This document shows, in pieces, positions 19,109-28,032 of a stretch of 47,783 nt of DNA. The stretch is from the NCBI GenBank assembly GCA_945905915.1, contig CAMDQL010000004.1, positions 1 through 47,783 on the forward strand, in the 5' to 3' direction. The number at the start of each line of letters is the position of its first letter. The first letter of the stretch is position 1. The position numbers and the translations under genes were made by a program. Below the pieces are notes generated by a model. That model did no database searches. It was not told where the DNA came from and saw nothing but the letters and a program-made list of their open reading frames with translations. This DNA comes from Flavobacterium psychrophilum (GTDB taxonomy: Bacteria; Bacteroidota; Bacteroidia; Flavobacteriales; Flavobacteriaceae).

Positions 19109-20362
19109 TTTTCTAAACATGAATAAAACCAATAAAAAAGTTAGTGCATTTGCAGTGACGTAGGCTTGCATAACTCCTTTTAATTGAAGCGAATCAAACT
19201 GCAAAAAACTTAAAGCTAAAAACAAACCGTTATAAATAACCTCAACCAAAACATATTTTATAACCATTGTTTTTACTAAAATTTGAAAACCAAAAGCTAA
19301 AGTCATCACTCGAAATAAATCACCTAAAAGTTGCCAAATTAACAATTCACTCACCGGTTTGAATTCTGAAGTTAATGCGATTGAAATGATGATATCTTTT
19401 GATAAAAAAACCAATATAATCACTCCAATGAAAACTGGAACTAATATTTTAAAATAATATTTTAATTCAACTTTAAACTCGTTATTCGTTTTTAAAGCTG
19501 ATAACTTTGGTAAATAATATAACGATAATCCTGCACTAAAAAACATCATGTAAAAACCAGAAATTCTTGTAATTGCCTCCCAAATTCCGGCATTATACAA
19601 ACCTGAATGCACTATAATATAATTACGAACTAAAATGGCGGTAACAGGAATTATAATTGCACTAACAAGAGCCATTCCTATAAATTTGGAGATGTTTTTT
19701 AAATAGTTTGAATAAAATTTAAAAGAAAAAACAAATCGCTCTCTAACAAAAAGAAGGGTTATTACAAAACTTATAAAATCAGCAATTGCAATTGCAAAAA
19801 ATGCCCCTTTTAAATTTTGTATATAAATAAAATAAAAAGAACTTATAAACAATAAAATATTGGTTACGATCTGAATACCAATTATTTTTTTAAACTCTTG
19901 ATTTGCATTAAAAATTGTAACTAGCAATGTTTGTAGAACAAAAAATGGCAATAATATTGCAAAATATTGCAAATAAATTGCAAATAATACCTTGTGAAAG
20001 AGATATAGACTAAAATCTTCCGCAAAAAATAAAATTAAAAAAGCTAAAAAAAAGGAAAGCAATAAAAAGAAAACTAAAAATGAAGAAATAACATTATTTT
20101 TTTCTTTTTTACTTTCAGGATTTTCTAAAAATAATTTAATCAATCCTTCTTTTAAACCTAAGGTACTTATCGATTTGAACAAACTTGTAAAACTTCTAAA
20201 ATTACCTGTTAAGGCCATCCCGTTTGGGCCTAAAAACTCAGAAATAATTCTCACAGAAAAAACTCCTAACACAAATTGAACCAACACACTAAATGCATTT
20301 AGTGATAAAACTTTAAGTAACTTATGTCGTTCAAAAAAACTCAAATTAAATTTCTTTAACAA
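19085..20362 (-). CDS. wzx: O-antigen / lipid-linked repeat-unit flippase (Wzx)
   Basis: 425 residues with about twelve hydrophobic helices, MATE/MVF-type polysaccharide transporter. Typical pieces are FSVRIISEFLGPNGMALTGNF at 35-55 and SKSISTLGLKEGLIKLFLE near 68-86. It moves undecaprenyl-diphosphate-linked glycan units across the inner membrane. The start appears to be TTG, overlapping the upstream acyltransferase by 17 bp; another TTG at 20344, just after that stop codon, is possible. It is last in a four-gene coupled series. A polymerase (Wzy) and a ligase (WaaL) are not visible in the window. Confidence 0.85.
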   Translation of the reverse strand: MLKKFNLSFFERHKLLKVLSLNAFSVLVQFVLGVFSVRIISEFLGPNGMALTGNFRSFTSLFKSISTLGLKEGLIKLFLENPESKKEKNNVISSFLVFFLLLSFFLAFLILFFAEDFSLYLFHKVLFAIYLQYFAILLPFFVLQTLLVTIFNANQEFKKIIGIQIVTNILLFISSFYFIYIQNLKGAFFAIAIADFISFVITLLFVRERFVFSFKFYSNYLKNISKFIGMALVSAIIIPVTAILVRNYIIVHSGLYNAGIWEAITRISGFYMMFFSAGLSLYYLPKLSALKTNNEFKVELKYYFKILVPVFIGVIILVFLSKDIIISIALTSEFKPVSELLIWQLLGDLFRVMTLAFGFQILVKTMVIKYVLVEVIYNGLFLALSFLQFDSLQLKGVMQAYVTANALTFLLVLFMFRKLFVKPTR

Positions 20363-20915
20363 TTTTTACAGGATTTCCAACAGCTATCACGTTGGCAGGA
20401 ATACTTACAGTAACAATAGAGCCGTTACCAATAATCGAATTTTCACCAATAGTTACACCTTTCAAAATAGTAACATTATCGCCAATAAAAACATTTTTTT
20501 GTATTACAATTTCTTCTGATTTTGGAATTCCAGCAAGTCGTTTATCAACGCCTAAATTATGTCCATCATTATCTAAAATAACGCAATTAATACCAATCAA
20601 AACATTATCTTGAATAGTAATTTTTGAAATCGCTTCAATAGAGCAATTATTATTTATAGAAACATTATTACCGATTAGAATTTCAGTTTCTGAGTTTCTT
20701 GCTTCAAAATAAGAATAATGAGAATAATATTTTGGTGAATTAACCACCCCTATTTGTACATTATTACCGAATGAAATTTTACCCTTCCCATTTAAGAGCA
20801 AGGGATGATATAGTTTAGGTTTTCCTGTCACTTTTTGACAACTTGACAAATTCTTATATTTAAAAATACGAAGCTTGACAAAAGCGAATTGTTTCAGTTG
20901 ATGCAAAATTCCCAT
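20346..20915 (-). CDS. left-handed beta-helix (hexapeptide) acyltransferase
   Basis: 189 residues. Hexapeptide repeats fill the middle and C-terminal part (IGNNVSINNNCSIEA, IQDNVLIGINCVILDNDGHN, IGDNVTILKGVTIGENSIIGNGSIV), ending in the typical AVGNPVKIVKEI. The His in DNDGHN (about 118) is the likely catalytic base, as in the maltose O-acetyltransferase / Wcm-like family. Its start codon directly follows the stop of the DegT-type aminotransferase, with no intervening base. I infer it acetylates the new amino group (FdtC/QdtC role) or a sugar hydroxyl. The N-terminal 40 residues are basic and may bind the membrane. Confidence 0.8.
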   Translation of the reverse strand: MGILHQLKQFAFVKLRIFKYKNLSSCQKVTGKPKLYHPLLLNGKGKISFGNNVQIGVVNSPKYYSHYSYFEARNSETEILIGNNVSINNNCSIEAISKITIQDNVLIGINCVILDNDGHNLGVDKRLAGIPKSEEIVIQKNVFIGDNVTILKGVTIGENSIIGNGSIVTVSIPANVIAVGNPVKIVKEI

Positions 20916-22013
20916 TTAATATTTGTTTAAAGTTGAAATAATATAATTGATCTCATCATCTGTCAAAGTACTATTTAATGGAATACTTAAAACTTCATTA
21001 TGAATCTTTTCAGTTATTGGAAAAATCAAGTGATTCAAACTAGATAACGCTTTTTGTTTGTGCGATGGTATCGGATAATGAATCATGGTTTCAATGCCGC
21101 TTTCTTTTAAATAATTTTGTAATGCTAATCGATCGGTCGTTCTAATAACAAACAAATGAAACACATGATTTTGAGAGAAATCCCAATCAGGTAATACAAT
21201 TTTATCGTTTTTTATTTCCGAAAGATAACGTTTTGCAATGGTTCTTCTAGATTCATTTTCAGCATCCAAATGACCTAACTTGATATTCAAAAAAGCGGCT
21301 TGCAATTCATCTAATCTTGAATTTACACCAATAATATCGTTTTCATATTTGACTTTCGAACCATAATTTCTCATCGAAAACAACACCTCTGCCAATGCAT
21401 CATCGTTAGTAGTAATTGCTCCTGCATCGCCCAAAGCACCTAAATTTTTTCCTGGATAAAAACTAAATCCTGCAGCATTTCCAAAATTACCAGATTTGGT
21501 TCCATTCCATTCTGCACCATGAGCTTGTGCCGCATCTTCTATAACTAACAAATTATGCTTTTTAGCAATCGAATTGATAACTTCCATTTCACATATTTGA
21601 CCGTAAAGATGAACGGGCAAAATAGCTTTAGTTTTTGGTGTTATTTTTTCTAGAATTAAATCTGAATTAATAGTGTAAGTATCTAATTTTGGTTCTACTA
21701 AAATCGGCACTAAATCAGCTTCTAAAATCGCTAAAACACTTGCAATATAAGTATTTGCTGGAACTATAACTTCATCTCCTTTTTGTATTTTTCCAAGCTG
21801 AATATAGGCTTTAAAAATCAACACCAAAGCATCTAAACCATTTCCAACACCTATGCAGTGCTTGGTTCCACAATAAGTTGCAAAATTAGCTTCGAACTGT
21901 TTTACTTCATTTCCTAATATGTACCGACCAACTTCTAAAAACTGCTTCATTTTGTCTTGAAAAGCAATTTCAAAAGGTTGGTTTATTTTTTTTATATTTA
22001 GGAATGGAATCAT
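20916..22013 (-). CDS. DegT/DnrJ/EryC1-family sugar aminotransferase (FdtB/QdtB-like)
   Basis: 365-residue PLP enzyme. The N-terminus MIPFLNIKK is typical of 3-amino-sugar aminotransferases. GNGLDAL at 58-64 binds the phosphate, [11 protein letters not shown] has D160 and Q163, and the internal-aldimine lysine is K189 in [14 protein letters not shown]. It would transfer the amino group from glutamate to a dTDP-3-keto-6-deoxyhexose, giving Fuc3N or Qui3N. This fits the FdtA/QdtA-type ketoisomerase in the same locus. It overlaps the upstream femAB-like gene by 4 bp (ATGA) and abuts the acyltransferase. A 4-aminotransferase role is the main alternative, but the ketoisomerase argues against it. 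Confidence 0.88.
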   Translation of the reverse strand: MIPFLNIKKINQPFEIAFQDKMKQFLEVGRYILGNEVKQFEANFATYCGTKHCIGVGNGLDALVLIFKAYIQLGKIQKGDEVIVPANTYIASVLAILEADLVPILVEPKLDTYTINSDLILEKITPKTKAILPVHLYGQICEMEVINSIAKKHNLLVIEDAAQAHGAEWNGTKSGNFGNAAGFSFYPGKNLGALGDAGAITTNDDALAEVLFSMRNYGSKVKYENDIIGVNSRLDELQAAFLNIKLGHLDAENESRRTIAKRYLSEIKNDKIVLPDWDFSQNHVFHLFVIRTTDRLALQNYLKESGIETMIHYPIPSHKQKALSSLNHLIFPITEKIHNEVLSIPLNSTLTDDEINYIISTLNKY

Positions 22014-22990
22014 ATCAATACGTTTTCTAAAAGTTGATAATTTTTAGTTTTAATTTCATAGAAATTTTGAATAACAGTTCTGGCTCCAAAGCCTTCTTTC
22101 CAAAACAATAATCCATTATTTATATTTTTTCCTTGGTTTTCATTGGAAATTCCGAAATCAAAATATTTTTTATTTCGAAAAGTATAAGTTATCAATCTGT
22201 TATGCAAAAAATCTAAACTACCTGTGGTGTTTTTAGAATCATCAGCCGAAATATATTGCGAATGAGCCACAAAATCGCTTTCAAAAACGGTAGTTCCAGC
22301 GATAATTTTTCCTTGTTTATAGACATTAAATTGTCTGATATTATTTGGAAATTTAGATTTTAAAAATGTTATTTCTTCTAATGAATGTAAAGGTTTTGTC
22401 CTGAATTTTTGATCTAAATTAGGAATCAATATTTCATTCCAAAAAGAAGTGAAATCTTGCTCTTCTTTCCATTCTAATTCTAAGTCAGTTCCTCTTTTTA
22501 TTCCTTCTGCTCTGCTACTACTAAATTCGAAATCAGTTTCTAAATCAATAACAGACAAACAATCTCTTCTGCATAATTTGGCGTTTAATATAAAACTCAA
22601 ATATTCCATTTCATCAGAAGGTGATTCGTGATAAATAGTTGGTAATTGCTTTAAATTAAATGATAAAATTGCATTTTCATTCAAAAACTTCAATAAAGAA
22701 TACATCATTTCAACTATTTCTTGCATTTTTGAGTTTTGATTAAAAATCAAACCTCCATAAGTCAAACCTTGATGTGAATGCAAAACAGCTTGTACTCTAT
22801 TGGCTGGTAAAATAGCCTTAAGTGTATTCTTTTCGTCAAAAACTAATAATGAAAAATCTTCAAAACGATCACTGTGATATTCCATAAAATCGCGATGAAA
22901 CAAAAAAGTAGCATTTTTTGCATTCGCTACAAATTCATTCCAAAGGGAATAATCCGAAGATTGATATTTTCTAATGGTATAACTTTTCAA
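22010..22990 (-). CDS. FemAB/GNAT-like acyl- or aminoacyltransferase
   Basis: 326 residues. No database family beyond a double GNAT fold can be named with certainty. Visible: [18 protein letters not shown] at the N-terminus, [13 protein letters not shown] near 92-104 in the first half, and a second half with [17 protein letters not shown] and the ending [14 protein letters not shown], as in FemAB-like proteins of polysaccharide loci. The start codon is TTG; no in-frame ATG lies nearby, and the reading begins just as relatives do. It is the first gene of the coupled series ahead of the aminotransferase, so an N-acylation of the amino sugar is plausible. That role is inference. Confidence 0.7.
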   Translation of the reverse strand: MKSYTIRKYQSSDYSLWNEFVANAKNATFLFHRDFMEYHSDRFEDFSLLVFDEKNTLKAILPANRVQAVLHSHQGLTYGGLIFNQNSKMQEIVEMMYSLLKFLNENAILSFNLKQLPTIYHESPSDEMEYLSFILNAKLCRRDCLSVIDLETDFEFSSSRAEGIKRGTDLELEWKEEQDFTSFWNEILIPNLDQKFRTKPLHSLEEITFLKSKFPNNIRQFNVYKQGKIIAGTTVFESDFVAHSQYISADDSKNTTGSLDFLHNRLITYTFRNKKYFDFGISNENQGKNINNGLLFWKEGFGARTVIQNFYEIKTKNYQLLENVLI

Positions 22991-23101
22991 AACTCATTTT
23001 TAATTTTGGAAAATTACTAATTTTTTAGTTGAATTGGATTCAAAATTCATTTTTTAAATAAAATGTAGTAATTTGGAACCAAAATTATTATTCTAAATAG
23101 C

Positions 23102-24889
23102 GTGAAAAAAATAATTTATTTTATTTTTCAATTTCTTTTGTTTTGTCCTCTTATCATAAAAGGTCAGGACATTTCGTTATTTGAACAAATTAATGGTCGA
23201 TATGATTTTACTTTCATTGGGAACACCATGAATAGCGCCGAAAATAATCCAACTTTTGGGTATATTACCGGCACTACCTCTTCTGCGGATTTAAATTTAA
23301 ATCCTTCAGACAACGTAATTAGAGCTTATTTATATTGGGCAGGAAGCGGAGATGGTGATTTTAATGTAAATTTAAATGGTACTTCATTGGTTGCTGATCG
23401 AACTTTTACACATTCGCGTTTTTTTTCACCAAATACGTTTACTTATTTTAGTGCTTTCAAAGACATTACTTCTTTTGTTCAAAACACCGGAAATGGTACT
23501 TACACTTTGTCGGAATTAGATATTTCTGCTTTTGAACCCCTGCATTATACCAGAAAAACAAATTTTGCTGGTTGGGCCATATTGATTGTTTATGAAAATC
23601 CGACTTTAACCTTGAACCAACTCAATATTTATGATGGATTGCAAGGTGTTCCTGATGCTTTACAAATCAATTTAACCAATCTATTTGTAATGAATAACAC
23701 TAATGCAAAAGCAGGTTTTATTGCTTGGGAAGGTGATTCTCAACTGGCAACCGAAACTTTTTCGGTGAATAATATTGTGATTAGTAATGCTTCAAATCCA
23801 GTAAATAATGTTTTTAATAGTACAAATTCTGTAACGGGATCCAACACGCTTTACAACATGGATTTAGACATCTATGAGATTGACAATTATGTAGCTGTTG
23901 GAGACACGAATGCAACCATTAGACTTTCGTCATCACAAGATTTCATTATGATTAACACCGTGATTACAAAATTAAATAGTCAATTACCCGATGCAACCAT
24001 TGAGATTAATAATCCTATTTTGACTTGTGATTCCAGAGAAGTTACATTTGATTATACTGTTTCCAATTTAAATAGTACCGAAGTTTTACAAGCCAATACC
24101 CCAATTACTTTTTATGCAGATTCTGAGGCAGTTGCTACAATATATACTCAAAATAGCATTCCAATTGGAGGGATTGAAAGTAGTTCAACTTCATTACTTA
24201 TTCCACCAAATATTCCTTCAAATTTTAGACTCACGGCTGTGGTAGATGACACTGGAAATGGTACAGGTATTGTACGTGAGTTAATTGAAAATAATAACTC
24301 AGCACAAATTGTAATTCAGCTGATAGTTTCACCTACTTTTAATGTGTTAGAAGATATTAAATCGTGTAATTTAGGTTTCTCTCGAGGCATTTTTGATTTT
24401 TCAAATTATGAAGAACTTATTAAAACAGACCCAAATGACACAGTATCATTTTATGAAAGTAATTCAAATGCAATTGCAGCTATTTATCCTTTAGTAAACA
24501 CCTCTAGTTATGAAGCACAAACTACTCCTAAAGAAATTTTTGTTCGAATAGAAAACCAAAATTGTTATGCCATTAGCTCCTTTAATTTGACTACAAGAAA
24601 TTGCCCACCTACAGTATACAATGCTGTTTCTGCAAATGGGGATGGTTTAAATGACACTTTTTTCATTGAGGGCTTGCGAGATATATTTGTTAATTTTAAA
24701 TTAGAAATTTACAACCGTTGGGGGAAACATCTTTGGACAGGAACAAACAACAAAGAAAACTGGGACGGAACTGTTGAACACGGAATTGGAAATTATAAAG
24801 CACCCGATGGTACATATTTTTACTTACTGTATCTTAACGACCCTGATTATCCGTATACATTAGTGGGATACTTGTATATTGCACAGTAA
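23102..24889 (+). CDS. secreted protein with type B T9SS C-terminal sorting domain
   Basis: 595 residues starting at GTG. The signal peptide (MKKIIYFIFQFLLFCPLIIKG) is followed by a beta-rich region with NVIRAYLYWAGSGDGDFNV near 75-92 and FAGWAILIVYENPTL near 155-169. A CARDB-like stretch near 300-405 ends GIVRELIENNNSA. The last 95 residues are the gliding-motility type (CHU_C / type B) sorting domain: ANGDGLNDTFFIEGL, LEIYNRWGKHLWTG, WDGT, APDGTYFYLLY. Such cargo crosses the outer membrane through the type IX system; type B cargo needs SprF-like partners, none of which is adjacent. Probably an adhesin-like or structural surface protein; no enzyme motif seen. Confidence 0.88.
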   Translation: MKKIIYFIFQFLLFCPLIIKGQDISLFEQINGRYDFTFIGNTMNSAENNPTFGYITGTTSSADLNLNPSDNVIRAYLYWAGSGDGDFNVNLNGTSLVADRTFTHSRFFSPNTFTYFSAFKDITSFVQNTGNGTYTLSELDISAFEPLHYTRKTNFAGWAILIVYENPTLTLNQLNIYDGLQGVPDALQINLTNLFVMNNTNAKAGFIAWEGDSQLATETFSVNNIVISNASNPVNNVFNSTNSVTGSNTLYNMDLDIYEIDNYVAVGDTNATIRLSSSQDFIMINTVITKLNSQLPDATIEINNPILTCDSREVTFDYTVSNLNSTEVLQANTPITFYADSEAVATIYTQNSIPIGGIESSSTSLLIPPNIPSNFRLTAVVDDTGNGTGIVRELIENNNSAQIVIQLIVSPTFNVLEDIKSCNLGFSRGIFDFSNYEELIKTDPNDTVSFYESNSNAIAAIYPLVNTSSYEAQTTPKEIFVRIENQNCYAISSFNLTTRNCPPTVYNAVSANGDGLNDTFFIEGLRDIFVNFKLEIYNRWGKHLWTGTNNKENWDGTVEHGIGNYKAPDGTYFYLLYLNDPDYPYTLVGYLYIAQ

Positions 24890-24969
24890 TTATTTTAAAA
24901 AATTAGTATAATATTAATCAACAATTGTTAAATTCTAAATTCATATCCTCCTACATATTATATAATTTT

Positions 24970-24977
24970 TATCTTTA
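24970..24977 (+). promoter_or_regulatory. -7-like element of the amidohydrolase pair
   Basis: TATCTTTA lies 21 bases before the ATG of the first amidohydrolase gene. No TTG lies at the usual spacing, so this is a weaker match. The rest of the gap after the T9SS gene (24890-24969) shows no hairpin. Confidence 0.4.
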
Positions 24978-24998
24978 ACCTTTCCTTAAATAAAAAAA

Positions 24999-27900
24999 AT
25001 GAGAAAATTATTAGTATTACTCCTGTTTTTGTTGACTTTTACAGGTCATTCACAAGAATATTTCCCAAAAAATGATGGTGTAAAACAAAGCTTTAAAAAT
25101 TACACTGCTTTTACAAACGCTACAATTTATTTATCTGCGTCTCAAAAAATTGAAAAAGCAACCTTATTAATTAAGGAAAATAAAATTATTGAAGCAGGTA
25201 CAAATATTACAATCCCAAAAGGTGCTGCAATAATAGATGCTTCAGGTAGAACAATCTATCCTTCGTTCATCGATTTATACAGTGAATTTGGAATTAACAA
25301 ACCCAATGCGAGACCTTCGGGGAATTTCACGCCACAATATGATACCAATCGGGAAGGATTTTATTGGAACGATCACATAAAACCAGAATACAATGCTTAC
25401 GAAAACTTAAATTACGATTCAAAAGTAGCTGGCAATCTGAGAGAAGTTGGTTTTGGAACGGTTTTAAGTCATCATAACGATGGAGTAATTGCTGGAACAG
25501 GTTTGCTTTGGACTCTAAATGACTTTGGCACTAATGCAGATAGAATGTTGAAAGATAAAGTTTCGCAACATTTTACTTTTAGCCGAAGTAAATTCACAAA
25601 ACAAAGTTATCCTTCATCAATGATGGGAAGTATGGCATTACTTCGCCAAGTATTTCACGATGCTAAATGGTATGCGCAAGGAAACGCTTCCAATAAAGAT
25701 TTATCATTAGAAGCATTCAATACAAACAAATCACTACTGCAAATTTTTAATGCAGGAGACAAATTAAATGCCTTAAGAGCCGCTAAATTAGGAGATGAAT
25801 TCGAAATAAAATACCTAATCAAAGGGAGTGGAAATGAATTTGAGCGCATTGATGAAATCAAAAAATCGGGTGCAACATTTATTATTCCTCTGAATTTTCC
25901 TGATGCTTATGATGTTTCTGATCCTTATTTAGCCCAACAAGTAAGCTTGAGCGATATGAAATTTTGGAATCAAGCGCCTTTCAACTTGAAAATTCTAGCC
26001 GATAATAATATTTCGTTTGTATTAACGACATCAGATTTGAAAGAAACAAAATCGTTCTTGTCAAACTTAAGAAAAGCCGTTTTGTATGGTTTACCAAAAG
26101 AAAAAGCATTAATAGCCTTAACCGAAACACCAGCAAAATTAGTAAATCAATATGATAAAGTAGGCTCTATTTCAAAAGGAAAACTGGCCAACTTCATTAT
26201 TGTTTCTGGTGATCTTTTTGAAGACAAAAGCACTATTTTAGAGAATTGGGTTCAAGGAAATCGAAACATAATCGATAAAATCAACCCAACAGATATAAGA
26301 GGAACGTATGATTTAGTATTCGACAATCATAAATTTGAATTAAAAATCGATGGTGAAACATCAAAATTTGAAGCCAAAGCTGTAAAAGATAGTATCAATT
26401 TTGGAACTAAAATACAATTCAATGACCCATGGGTAAATTTGGTTATCAAAAATCAAGATACTACAAAAGCAAATTTTGTAAGACTTTCTGGAACTTTTTC
26501 AAAAGATCTAATGCAAGGAAAAGCGGTTTTAGAAAACGGTAATGAAACTTTTTGGACGGCTACAAAAAAAGTAACTGAAGTTAAAGAAGAAGTTAAAAAG
26601 AAAGAAGACAAAAAAGAGGAACCGAAAGTACCTTCAATTTATGCCGTAACCTTTCCAAATATTTCTTTTGGAAATGAAATAAAACCAAAACAAGAAACCA
26701 TTTTATTCAAAAATGTTACGGTATGGACTGGTGAAAAAGAAGGAAACCTCAAAGAAACCGATGTATTAATTCAAAATGGTAAAATTGTAAATATTGGCAA
26801 AAACCTCCCACTAACTGGAGCAAAAGTGGTTGATGGAACAGGCAAACATTTAACTGCAGGCATCATCGATGAACATTCACATATTGCTATTTCTAATGGA
26901 GTTAATGAAGGTGGTCAAAATTCTTCTGCCGAAGTAACGATTGAGGATGTTGTAAATTCAGAAGATATTAATATTTACCGAAATTTAGCGGGTGGCGTTA
27001 CATCTGCTAATTTATTGCATGGTTCAGCAAATCCAATAGGCGGTCGTGCGGCTTTTATTAAATTAAAATGGGGATATGCTCCAGAAGAAATGCTGGTAAA
27101 AGACGCTCCAAAATACATCAAATTTGCCTTAGGTGAAAACGTAAAGCAATCAAATTGGGGAGACAATGCAAGAAATCGTTTTCCGCAATCGCGAATGGGA
27201 GTTGAACAAGTTTATGAAGATTATTTTACAAGAGCTATCGAATATAAAAACGAATGGGATTCTTACAAATCGGGTAAAGGAAAAAATAAAATACTACCAA
27301 GATTTGATATCGAAATGGAAGTTTTAGGCGAAATTTTAGCTAAAAAACGGTTTATTACTTGTCACTCATACGTGCAGTCGGAAATTAATATGTTGATAAA
27401 ATTAGCCGAACGCTACGGTTTCAAAATTCAAACCTTTACACACATTCTTGAAGGTTATAAATTAGCCGATAAAATGTCGGCACACGGCGTGGCAGGTTCA
27501 ACTTTTGCCGATTGGTGGGCGTACAAATATGAAGTTAATGATGCTATTCCTTACAATGCGGCTATTATGCAAAATGAAGGGGTTAAAGTTTCAATTAATT
27601 CAGATGATGCAGAAATGTCTCGTCGTTTAAATCAAGAAGCTGCTAAAACAGTGAAATATGGAAATGTAACCGAAGAACAAGCATGGAATTTTGTAACCTT
27701 AAATCCTGCAAAAATTCTTCAAGTTGACAACAAAGTAGGTAGTATTAAAGTAGGTAAAGATGCCGATGTGGTCCTTTGGTCTGATAGTCCTTTATCCATC
27801 TATACAAGAGCTGAAAAAACGTTAGTAGACGGAATTATTTTCTATGATTTAGAAAAAGAGCAAGAAGTTATGAGTGCCATCCAAAAAGAAAGAGCTGAAT

Positions 27901-28031
27901 TGATCAACTCGATGTTAGATGCTAAAAATAAAGGAATGAAAACTCAATTGCCTAAGAAAAAAGAAAACGGTCACTACCATTGTGATACCTTAGGAGAATA
28001 TTGTAAAGAATCTCACTACAAATACAATTAA
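24999..28031 (+). CDS. exported two-module amidohydrolase-family protein
   Basis: 1010 residues with a signal peptide (MRKLLVLLLFLLTFTGHSQ). Two amidohydrolase modules lie in tandem. In the N-terminal module (about 35-430) the position of the metal-binding HxH reads YPSFIDLYSEFG, so the site is lost. The C-terminal module (about 565-965) keeps H626-S-H628 (DEHSHIAIS), H789 (TCHSYVQ), H815 (THILEG) and an Asp in NSDDAE (869/870), a complete-looking imidazolonepropionase-like metal set. A Lys/Glu-rich linker (about 525-545) joins the modules. The substrate is unknown; periplasmic dipeptide or imide hydrolysis is only a family-level guess. It is followed after one base by a second amidohydrolase-like gene. 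Confidence 0.85.
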   Translation: MRKLLVLLLFLLTFTGHSQEYFPKNDGVKQSFKNYTAFTNATIYLSASQKIEKATLLIKENKIIEAGTNITIPKGAAIIDASGRTIYPSFIDLYSEFGINKPNARPSGNFTPQYDTNREGFYWNDHIKPEYNAYENLNYDSKVAGNLREVGFGTVLSHHNDGVIAGTGLLWTLNDFGTNADRMLKDKVSQHFTFSRSKFTKQSYPSSMMGSMALLRQVFHDAKWYAQGNASNKDLSLEAFNTNKSLLQIFNAGDKLNALRAAKLGDEFEIKYLIKGSGNEFERIDEIKKSGATFIIPLNFPDAYDVSDPYLAQQVSLSDMKFWNQAPFNLKILADNNISFVLTTSDLKETKSFLSNLRKAVLYGLPKEKALIALTETPAKLVNQYDKVGSISKGKLANFIIVSGDLFEDKSTILENWVQGNRNIIDKINPTDIRGTYDLVFDNHKFELKIDGETSKFEAKAVKDSINFGTKIQFNDPWVNLVIKNQDTTKANFVRLSGTFSKDLMQGKAVLENGNETFWTATKKVTEVKEEVKKKEDKKEEPKVPSIYAVTFPNISFGNEIKPKQETILFKNVTVWTGEKEGNLKETDVLIQNGKIVNIGKNLPLTGAKVVDGTGKHLTAGIIDEHSHIAISNGVNEGGQNSSAEVTIEDVVNSEDINIYRNLAGGVTSANLLHGSANPIGGRAAFIKLKWGYAPEEMLVKDAPKYIKFALGENVKQSNWGDNARNRFPQSRMGVEQVYEDYFTRAIEYKNEWDSYKSGKGKNKILPRFDIEMEVLGEILAKKRFITCHSYVQSEINMLIKLAERYGFKIQTFTHILEGYKLADKMSAHGVAGSTFADWWAYKYEVNDAIPYNAAIMQNEGVKVSINSDDAEMSRRLNQEAAKTVKYGNVTEEQAWNFVTLNPAKILQVDNKVGSIKVGKDADVVLWSDSPLSIYTRAEKTLVDGIIFYDLEKEQEVMSAIQKERAELINSMLDAKNKGMKTQLPKKKENGHYHCDTLGEYCKESHYKYN

Positions 28032-28032
28032 G

